64,000 bases of DNA, taken from contig NZ_JACHCR010000031.1 of NCBI RefSeq assembly GCF_014205845.1, forward strand, positions 1-64,000, written 5' to 3'. The position numbers and the translations under genes were made by a program. The DNA comes from Mucilaginibacter cryoferens. Lineage in GTDB: Bacteria; Bacteroidota; Bacteroidia; Sphingobacteriales; Sphingobacteriaceae. Under the pieces are notes generated by a model that saw nothing but the letters and a program-made list of their open reading frames with translations, made no database searches and was not told where the DNA came from. Shown here in pieces: positions 27,504-33,827 of this stretch; positions within the stretch are counted from its first letter, which is position 1, and each line of letters begins with the position of its first letter.

Positions 27504-28361
27504 CTAATTATTAAATGAATCGTGAATTTTTTGAATAATAACATCCCGCATATGGTCTATAAATTTGGTGATAGAAAGCCGTTTACGCCTGGATATGTCG
27601 ATAAAATGGCGATGAGGACGGCCTATTTTCACACCCAGGCTTCCCTCGAACCACCTGACGATCTGTGCCAGGCTGGCGGTGCCATTATTTAACTGACCGG
27701 TATGATAAATACCATAGATCAATTCGACCAGGTTAATGATTTCACCTGTCCAGCGAAGTTCCCCGACACTATCTTTTACATACTGGCCTGAAACATTGGA
27801 ATCGGTTAATGATATAATTTTTTTCAATATATATACCTGAAACTTTTCTTCAGCGATAAACCTGGCGAAGGCATAATCGGCCGGGGTTGAAAAGCCGGGG
27901 TCATTATAGGAAATCCCCGTTAACACCGAACTTTGAGAACCTACGATCTTTGTAAAATATATATAATCTAATTCGGTCATACCATCCCTATAATACTCAT
28001 ATAAAAAGCGATGCCGGCCCGCAAATCGGGAAGATACTTCGAGTTCTTTCTCGTAATAGCACCTGATAGTATCCAATTGTGCCACCGGCTTATGGAGTTC
28101 AAGGTTTAATTGTTCGTCGAAAAAGATAACCAGGGCATAAAATTCAGGTTTGGCGTACTTAAAGAACTGTATCTCCTCCTCTTTATCAACGAAATCATAA
28201 TGGAGAAAAGTTCCCCGAAAATCGTTTACCGCCACCCCGGCGACTTCCGACAGGCGTTTGATCTGCTCCTGAATTTTCAAGCCGGAATTTCGTATATCGA
28301 AAAAATCTTCTTCTAATTTGTCGTAAGACTTTCTAACGTATTCACTGATTGTCACATCCAT
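27504..28361 (-). CDS. RteC-family protein
   Basis: About 285 residues from the ATG at 28359-28361 ('MDVTISEYVRK'); the longer frame would start on TTG with a non-conserved 16-residue leader. 'RCYYEKELEVSSRFAGRHRF' followed by 'LYEYYRDGMTELDYIYFTK' is the signature of RteC, the regulator first described on CTnDOT-type conjugative transposons, where it promotes excision. No integrase, mobilisation or tetracycline genes lie nearby, so this is either a chromosomally adopted homologue or an orphan of a lost element. The shared upstream region with the Crp/Fnr gene is 198 bp. Confidence 0.8.
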   Translation of the reverse strand: MDVTISEYVRKSYDKLEEDFFDIRNSGLKIQEQIKRLSEVAGVAVNDFRGTFLHYDFVDKEEEIQFFKYAKPEFYALVIFFDEQLNLELHKPVAQLDTIRCYYEKELEVSSRFAGRHRFLYEYYRDGMTELDYIYFTKIVGSQSSVLTGISYNDPGFSTPADYAFARFIAEEKFQVYILKKIISLTDSNVSGQYVKDSVGELRWTGEIINLVELIYGIYHTGQLNNGTASLAQIVRWFEGSLGVKIGRPHRHFIDISRRKRLSITKFIDHMRDVIIQKIHDSFNN

Positions 28362-28539
28362 AAACGTTTTTATTTTTGTTATCAGGAATAATATTTTTCT
28401 GAATTTCAAGCAATTAGTATAAATATTTATTAAATATTAATCTTTTTTCATCTATCAGAAAACCATTATTCCTACTTATTGTTTAACTATTAATTATTAT
28501 CTGTTAATTCAAAGCTAATACCTGTAAAGTCCGCGCGGT

Positions 28540-28553
28540 TTGATTTCAATCAA
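28540..28553 (+). promoter_or_regulatory. Perfect FNR-type palindrome overlapping the crp/fnr translation initiation region
   Basis: TTGAT-TTCA-ATCAA, flanked to give TTTGATttcaATCAAAA, ends 6 bp before the ATG at 28560. A regulator bound here would overlap the start region, pointing to negative autoregulation. The half-site matches the one recognised by E-x-x-S-R helices. Confidence 0.65.
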
Positions 28554-28559
28554 AATCGT

Positions 28560-29159
28560 ATGGAAACTTTAAATGAGCTTTCGGACCTGGAAATGCTGTT
28601 CCAGATACTGACCTTTATCGCACCGCTCTCTGGCGCCCTGCGCAAGCGTTTTGAGGATTTTATTATTACCAAAACATACCCAAAAAAGCAGAAGCTTTTG
28701 CGCGAAGGCGAGATTTCACGGCAGATTTTTTTCATCCGTAAAGGATCAGCCAGGGCATTTTACCTGGACAGTGACGGGCGTGAACATACCACCTGGTTCA
28801 TGGCCCCGAACGACCTGATGATTTCGGTTTACAGCTTTTATACGCAGCAGCCCGCAGCGGAAAACATCGAATTATTAGAAGATTCCATACTCTTGTCCAT
28901 GACCTGGGACCAGTTACAAACCATATATGCTGAGTTCCCCGAATACAATTACCATGGCCGGCTGGTCACTGAAAAGTACTATATTCTATCCGAAGAACGG
29001 GCTATCCTGTTACGGACTAAAAAACCGGCCGAGCGGTACCGGATGTTATTGCTGCAACACCCGAAAATCACCCAGCAAGCCTCCCTTGGCCAGATCGCTT
29101 CCTTTCTCGGAATAACCCAGGAAACCCTCAGCAGGATACGGTCCGGCAAAAGAATTTGA
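28560..29159 (+). CDS. Crp/Fnr-family transcriptional regulator
   Basis: 199 residues. The N-terminal cyclic-nucleotide-binding-like barrel spans ~20-120 ('KLLREGEISRQIFFIRKGSA') and the C-terminal winged HTH ~140-199, with recognition helix 'GITQETLSRIRSG'. Glu188, Ser191 and Arg192 reproduce the E-x-x-S-R contact pattern of FNR, which reads TTGAT half-sites. There is no cysteine anywhere, so it is not an Fe-S oxygen sensor. Perfect TTGAT-N4-ATCAA sites sit upstream of its own start and in the junction to the downstream lipoprotein gene. The effector is unknown. Confidence 0.93.
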   Translation: METLNELSDLEMLFQILTFIAPLSGALRKRFEDFIITKTYPKKQKLLREGEISRQIFFIRKGSARAFYLDSDGREHTTWFMAPNDLMISVYSFYTQQPAAENIELLEDSILLSMTWDQLQTIYAEFPEYNYHGRLVTEKYYILSEERAILLRTKKPAERYRMLLLQHPKITQQASLGQIASFLGITQETLSRIRSGKRI

Positions 29160-29169
29160 TCCAAATCAA
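29156..29169 (+). promoter_or_regulatory. Second perfect FNR-type palindrome, upstream of the lipoprotein gene
   Basis: TTGAT-CCAA-ATCAA, with flanks TTTGATccaaATCAAAA, spans the crp/fnr stop codon and ends 46 bp before the lipoprotein ATG at 29216. It shares half-sites and flanking bases with the site at 28540-28553. Confidence 0.65.
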
Positions 29170-29215
29170 AAATCACCACATCCGAAAACCTCATTTTAAC
29201 TTCACTCATGAGTCT

Positions 29216-30541
29216 ATGAAAAGAAAAAACATCATCATAACGATAGTATTTCTGTCGCTGATCGCCTGCAGGAAAGAAAAGGAGTCCGGCGAATCCCAAA
29301 CCACGCCGGCATCCGGGCTTACCCTCGACCAGGTCAAAAACTGGTACCAAACTGACAGCAGCATTACTATAGACTGGCAGCAGGCCGAACACCATCAAAC
29401 CAAAAATACGGCATACTGGCTCGTCGGTGTCAACGGCAGGCCCGGGTTCGGAAAATTGAAACTGGGTTATCGCAGGCTCGTTTTTTACAAAAACAATCAC
29501 AATCAGATCACCGAACAGATCCTGGAGATCATCCCGGACGCCCTGTACCTGCAACGGGTAAAGACCGTGTCGGCAACAGACTTTACCGGCCGGATATTCA
29601 TTTTTGACCGCAAACACCTGTTCCTCGGTGGCCTCAGTTATAGGAACGGGCAACAAGCCGGCAGCATTAAACCGGCTTCACAGGACACTTCCCGGTTACA
29701 GGTCAACAACGCCGAGTTGGATTGCAGCTGGTTCGATAGTAACTATGTGGACAGCGACGGAAACGCGGTCATTTATTCAGAAAGTGTCTGTGACCCAATT
29801 TACTTGTCCGGTGGCAGTGACGGCTTCGGCGATGGTTCTACCGCAGGCTACAGCCCGGTTAGTTCCGGCGACGCGGCGCCTGTCGGTCATGGAGGTACAG
29901 GCGGAAGCTCCGGAAATTCCGCCCCGCCTCCGGCGGTTTCCAACCTGCCGGGTGAAAGCGGTCCCGGCATCAGCTCGAAGGATTTCATGAAGTGTTTCGG
30001 CAACATCCCCGACCAGGGAGCCACCATGAAGATCACTGTTTACGTTCAGGAACCCTGGCCCGGCACCACCTTCAACATCGGACCCAACAGTGTCGGGCAT
30101 ACGGCTATCGGCCTTACCAAAATCAACGGCAGCCAGACCGTCACCCAGGTCGTCGGATTTTATCCCGACGCAACAGGTCTCGATAAAATGCACGCACCAT
30201 CCAAAGTGGTCAATAACGGAGGCGACCTGGAATACAACGTCAGCATTACCTACACCGTAAGCGCGGATAACTTCCAGAAGATCAGAAATTATATCGCCGA
30301 TCCGCCCGCAACCTATGACCTCACCAGTTTCAATTGCACCAGTTTTGTATACCAGGCCTGTCAATCAGGAAACATCACTTTACCGGATCCCTACAGCACT
30401 TTCGGACCGGCCAGCCCACCGGGAGGACCTGCCGTAATGGCACCCGCCGGAATAGGCGACAGTATTTCAAACATGAAAGGACAATCAAACGTAAATACCA
30501 ATGGGGGTATTACACCCAATAGCAAGGGCGCATGCCAATAA
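29216..30541 (+). CDS. Lipoprotein with C-terminal His/Asn-Cys papain-like (permuted NlpC/P60- or LRAT-like) domain
   Basis: Start at ATG 29216, where a signal ends in the lipobox 'SLIAC' (Cys18); upstream in-frame codons lack signal character. 441 residues. The N-terminal ~170 residues have a Trp-rich 'NWYQTDSSITIDWQQAEHHQ' region also seen in other Bacteroidota secreted proteins. A Gly/Ser/Pro-rich linker (~195-245) leads to a C-terminal domain with 'NSVGHTAIGLTKI' and, later, 'FNCTSFVYQACQSG'. A His strand ahead of an Asn-Cys helix is the order of circularly permuted papain folds, suggesting a peptidase, amidase or acyltransferase active outside the cytoplasm. The gene lies behind an FNR-type site and 11 bp ahead of a small membrane protein gene. 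Enzyme activity is inferred. Confidence 0.7.
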   Translation: MKRKNIIITIVFLSLIACRKEKESGESQTTPASGLTLDQVKNWYQTDSSITIDWQQAEHHQTKNTAYWLVGVNGRPGFGKLKLGYRRLVFYKNNHNQITEQILEIIPDALYLQRVKTVSATDFTGRIFIFDRKHLFLGGLSYRNGQQAGSIKPASQDTSRLQVNNAELDCSWFDSNYVDSDGNAVIYSESVCDPIYLSGGSDGFGDGSTAGYSPVSSGDAAPVGHGGTGGSSGNSAPPPAVSNLPGESGPGISSKDFMKCFGNIPDQGATMKITVYVQEPWPGTTFNIGPNSVGHTAIGLTKINGSQTVTQVVGFYPDATGLDKMHAPSKVVNNGGDLEYNVSITYTVSADNFQKIRNYIADPPATYDLTSFNCTSFVYQACQSGNITLPDPYSTFGPASPPGGPAVMAPAGIGDSISNMKGQSNVNTNGGITPNSKGACQ

Positions 30542-30552
30542 AAAGACTAATC

Positions 30553-30879
30553 ATGAAAAAGTACATCATAATTATATTTACACTGGTAGTTATCAGTAAC
30601 CTGCCTTTTTTTAACTTTTTTTTACAGGAATCATATACCTATACCAATGAGGATAACACGTTTTCCTATATAGAAGAACCTGGAAAAGGAACATCATTTT
30701 GGGGATGTCAACGGCAATTTGGACGATTTCTTTGCCTGCATCCGGAAAAAGAAATAGGCGACAACTTAATTTACCGCACCTTCACTATCAAGCCCTGGCG
30801 GTTCTGGCTGTGGCGGGAAATGATCTTTCACAATGAGCGCTTTATGTTGCCTTATAAAGAACCAACTATCCGAAAATAA
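30553..30879 (+). CDS. Small membrane-anchored protein, unknown function
   Basis: About 108 residues from the ATG at 30553 ('MKKYIIIIFTLVVISNLPFF'); an ATG seven codons upstream overlaps the previous stop. It has one N-terminal hydrophobic helix (or uncleaved signal) and a ~85-residue exported domain rich in Trp/Phe/Arg ('IKPWRFWLWREMIFHNERF') with two cysteines. It follows the papain-like lipoprotein by 11 bp and is probably co-transcribed. A partner, chaperone or inhibitor of that protein is a plausible guess. No family recognised. Confidence 0.6.
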   Translation: MKKYIIIIFTLVVISNLPFFNFFLQESYTYTNEDNTFSYIEEPGKGTSFWGCQRQFGRFLCLHPEKEIGDNLIYRTFTIKPWRFWLWREMIFHNERFMLPYKEPTIRK

Positions 30880-30992
30880 AAAAGCTAATTCCCGATTTTC
30901 GTTCCTTATCGGTAGCAAAATCAAGGAGTTCTGGGTATTATAGCGGACAATGAAGAGGTCGAACAATATTGCGGGTCGATGGTTAACTGGGA

Positions 30993-31856
30993 ATGGAAAA
31001 AGAAATTTTAGTAGCGGGGAGTACCGGTGATATGGGTGGCCGGATTATCAAGGCGTTGCTGAAGAACGAAGCGAGTATTCGTGCGCTTGTTCGTTCCGGC
31101 GCTAACCCGGTAGTAGTGGATATGCTACGGAGTTCCGGTGTCAACATCGTGGAAGCCGACCTTACTGACCGAAAGGCGTTGATCGCCGCATGTAACGGGG
31201 TGAGCTGCGTAGTTTCGGCGCTGGCGGGATTGCGGGAGGTAATTGTTGATACCCAAAGTTTATTAATGGAAGCGGCGATCGCTGCAGGCGTACCGCGTTT
31301 TATCCCGTCTGATTATTCTACTGACTTTACCCAATTGCCGGAAGGCGAGAACCGAAATTTCGATCTCCGTAAGGAATTCATGCAGAATATCGACGGAAGC
31401 AACATCAAAGCGACATCTATTTTCAACGGCGCCTTTGCCGAACTGCTGAACTACAATATCCCATTCCTTGATCATAAAAACAAAACTGTCGGCTATTGGG
31501 AAAAGCCGGACTGGAAAGTTGACTTTACCAGCATGAATGATGTGGCCGCATTTACAGCAATGGCGGCGATGGACGATAATGCGCCGAGGTATTTGCGTAT
31601 CGCCAGTTTCCAGGTGAGCGCGCAGGAAATGGCTGCGGCCAGTGGCTATGAATTGAAAAACAGAGGCACACTGGCAGAACTTGACACCTATAACAATAGT
31701 GAGCGGGCAGCACATCCGGAGGGGGAAAATGAGTTGTATGCGAAGTGGCAGCAAAGCCAGTATATGCACTCCATGTTCAGTGCACGCAATACTGTTTTAG
31801 ACAATGAACACTATTCCGGCCTGGTGTGGAGCACATTACAGGAATACCTGCGATAA
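30993..31856 (+). CDS. NmrA-like NAD(P)-binding protein (isoflavone reductase-like)
   Basis: 287 residues. The N-terminal Rossmann motif 'VAGSTGDMGGRIIKALL' is an atypical-SDR GxxGxxG form. 'LVRSGANPVVVDMLRSSGVN' and 'EAAIAAGVPRFIPSDYSTDF' are characteristic of the NmrA/isoflavone-reductase-like group. It probably reduces or senses a small molecule using NAD(P)H. It is upstream of the small gene and Ku in the same direction (38 bp gap), although a functional link to end joining is not obvious. Confidence 0.88.
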   Translation: MEKEILVAGSTGDMGGRIIKALLKNEASIRALVRSGANPVVVDMLRSSGVNIVEADLTDRKALIAACNGVSCVVSALAGLREVIVDTQSLLMEAAIAAGVPRFIPSDYSTDFTQLPEGENRNFDLRKEFMQNIDGSNIKATSIFNGAFAELLNYNIPFLDHKNKTVGYWEKPDWKVDFTSMNDVAAFTAMAAMDDNAPRYLRIASFQVSAQEMAAASGYELKNRGTLAELDTYNNSERAAHPEGENELYAKWQQSQYMHSMFSARNTVLDNEHYSGLVWSTLQEYLR

Positions 31857-31894
31857 GCCGTAAAAATTGGTATCGAATTTGTTTAAATCATCCT

Positions 31895-32167
31895 ATGGAA
31901 AATTATCCCATTACCATCAGTTTAGATAAAGCAGTACATCATTTCGAGGTGGGCGAATATCCCCATCATGAAGATGACCGTTGTAAGTATAAAGTATTTG
32001 AAGGCGGCGTTTACGTGGCCAGCTTTGAGCCGGATGCCCAGGAGTTTCTGCACGTTTGCCAGAATCCCGGTGGCGTAGATGAAGAGGTGCTGCATTTACT
32101 GGCCGACCAAATTGAAACGCATCATCCGCAGGGTATGAATGACAACATTAGAAAACTAAAATTATGA
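31895..32167 (+). CDS. Small acidic hypothetical protein
   Basis: 90 residues from the ATG at 31895 ('MENYPITISLDKAVHHFEV'); a longer frame overlaps the NmrA-like gene and looks non-coding. The protein is acidic, His-rich and apparently soluble ('YPHHEDDRCKYKVFEGGVYV'). Its stop overlaps the Ku start by 4 bp (ATGA), so the two are translationally coupled. Function unknown. Confidence 0.75.
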   Translation: MENYPITISLDKAVHHFEVGEYPHHEDDRCKYKVFEGGVYVASFEPDAQEFLHVCQNPGGVDEEVLHLLADQIETHHPQGMNDNIRKLKL

Positions 32168-32934
32168 GATCGATTTGGAATGGTTCGATAGGATTTGGCC
32201 TCGTTAGCATTCCTATCAAATTGTATTCTGCGGTTCAAACGTCATCATTGGATTTGGATATGCTGGATAGCCGCGACCACGCGCACATTAAGTTCCAGCG
32301 GGTGAACGAGAACACGAAGAAGGAAGTACCCTATGATAAGATCGTTAAAGGTTATAAATACAATGATGATTATGTAATCGTGGAGGATGCCGATTTTGAA
32401 GCGGCGGCACCAGAAAAAAGCAAGGTGATCGAGATCGAGAATTTTGTGGACATCACGTCAGTGAACCCGATGTTTTATGAAACGTCGTATTACACGGAGC
32501 CGGAAACAAAAAACAATAAGGCCTATGCGTTGCTTTTGGCGGCTTTGAAAAAATCGGGTAAGGCAGGATTAGCAAGGTTTGTGCTCCGCAGTACGGAGAG
32601 CATGTGTATTGTCCACCCGGTGGATAAGGCTATTGTAGTCACACGTATTCGTTTTGTACAGCAGATCCGCGACCAGGATGAATTAAAACTGGATGATAAG
32701 GTAGAAGTAAGCAAAAAAGAACTGGACATGGGCCTTGCCCTGATCAATCAATATGCGGAAGAACTGGACCTGTCGAAGTATAAAGATGAATATCATACCG
32801 AACTATTAAAACTGATCGAAGCTAAAGCAAAGGGCAACCGTCCGACAATTAAGAAACTGAAGCCTAAAGCGGCTAAAGGAGATGAGCTGTACGACCAGCT
32901 GATGAACAGTTTACAAGTTAAAAAAGGTGCGTGA
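32164..32934 (+). CDS. ku: Bacterial Ku protein (non-homologous end joining)
   Basis: 256 residues with the Ku core: 'RSIWNGSIGFGLVSIPIKLY' at the N-terminus, then 'ENFVDITSVNPMFYETSYYT' and 'LFLLAALKKSGKAGLARFVL'-like core residues, ending in a Lys-rich tail (~235-256). Ku homodimers ring DNA ends and recruit LigD, which is encoded convergently nearby (33820-36672). Coupled to the small gene upstream; its TGA overlaps the ATG of the membrane pseudogene. Confidence 0.96.
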   Translation: MRSIWNGSIGFGLVSIPIKLYSAVQTSSLDLDMLDSRDHAHIKFQRVNENTKKEVPYDKIVKGYKYNDDYVIVEDADFEAAAPEKSKVIEIENFVDITSVNPMFYETSYYTEPETKNNKAYALLLAALKKSGKAGLARFVLRSTESMCIVHPVDKAIVVTRIRFVQQIRDQDELKLDDKVEVSKKELDMGLALINQYAEELDLSKYKDEYHTELLKLIEAKAKGNRPTIKKLKPKAAKGDELYDQLMNSLQVKKGA

Positions 32935-33424
32935 TGTATAAAATCGCAAAAATACTCGTATCCGGCGTTGCCGGCACCACAGTAATGACCATTTCCAGCT
33001 ACTTGATGTCGCTGACAGCGGATGAAAATTCCAGGGACCGGAACATTTGGCTACGATGATCGAAAGGCTGGCACCCGGGCTTTCCAAACAAGCAAAAACG
33101 ATAGCTGGCTGGGGCGCACATTTCGCGATGGGACTGGTACTTGCAGCGTTTTAAGTCGAGCTATGGGAAACTAAAAAGATCAAACACACCATAAGAAACG
33201 GCATCATACTGGGGGCGATTAGCGGTGTATTGGGCTACCTGATCTGGAAGGCCACATTTAAAGCACATCCTTTGCCGCCCTGGGTTGATTTTAGTAAGTA
33301 TTATCTCCAGCGGATTCCCGCCCATGTAGTATTTGCTATTGGGGCAACGATCGCATACCGGCTCCTGCCGGAACCCAGCAATAAAAATGAAGATATTAAC
33401 AAAACATATGAAAAATCCCTTTGA
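32934..33424 (+). pseudogene. Integral membrane protein gene with frameshift and internal stop
   Basis: Begins ATG at 32934 overlapping the Ku stop ('MYKIAKILVSGVAGTTVMT'), with an N-terminal hydrophobic helix. Near 33040 the frame shifts to 'EHLATMIERLAPGLSKQAKT', meets an in-frame TAA at about 33151, then continues in that frame through 'LGAISGVLGYLIWKATF' to 'YEKSL' (TGA at 33424). Restoring the frame gives a ~160-residue protein with about four hydrophobic segments. Two independent lesions make sequencing error less likely. Original role unknown. Confidence 0.75.
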
Positions 33425-33647
33425 AAAAGAAAACAATAGCGGCCTGATCGCCGCTATCATCATCGGTGGCGTAACCGCCGCCGCGCTTGCTTACCTGTTT
33501 TTAACGGAAGACGGCGAAGAAACACTGGCAACACTTAAACATAAGGTCAAAGATATAGCCAAGGATATCGCTTCCGGTGTGGTCAGCGACAAAACAGGGA
33601 TCTCGAAAAAGACGATTAAAAAGGCTGCGGATGTCATTCTAAAATAA
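33408..33647 (+). CDS. YtxH-like small membrane protein
   Basis: 79 residues from ATG 33408. One N-terminal transmembrane helix ('LIAAIIIGGVTAAALAYLFL') is followed by a charged amphipathic tail ('LATLKHKVKDIAKDIASGVV'). This is the layout of YtxH-type stress-associated proteins. It overlaps the end of the membrane pseudogene and sits within the Ku operon. Function unknown. Confidence 0.75.
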   Translation: MKNPFEKENNSGLIAAIIIGGVTAAALAYLFLTEDGEETLATLKHKVKDIAKDIASGVVSDKTGISKKTIKKAADVILK

Positions 33648-33653
33648 TGAGCA

Positions 33654-33827
33654 ATGGGAAAGCAACATCAAACTTTTCAGAGCGAGCCAGCAGAGGTGGC
33701 CGTAACGAAAAAAGTACCGAAAATACAGCAGCCCGCCGATCCTACGAAGATATGGTGGGTAAGGTGGTACGAATGGTCAATCACCAGCCGTTCGCATTTT
33801 AACACCTGGTCGATGAAATTTATTTAA
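33654..33827 (+). CDS. Small Trp-rich protein (tentative)
   Basis: 57 codons from ATG 33654 to TAA 33825-33827, just behind the YtxH-like gene. It has Pro/Lys-rich and Trp-rich segments ('KIWWVRWYEWSITSRSHFN'). An overlapping frame starting at 33647 is the alternative. Its end overlaps the LigD stop tail-to-tail by 8 bp. No family recognised; the ribosome binding site is weak. Confidence 0.4.
   Translation: MGKQHQTFQSEPAEVAVTKKVPKIQQPADPTKIWWVRWYEWSITSRSHFNTWSMKFI

Noticed and set aside
29604..30364. Open frames on both strands over the lipoprotein gene (up to 195 codons)
   Set aside because: Produced by GC-rich codons of the linker region; no domain and no start context.
33647..33802. Alternative small frame overlapping the YtxH-like stop (52 codons)
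   Set aside because: Less protein-like than the overlapping 33654-33827 frame; Arg/Ser/Asn-rich shadow composition.
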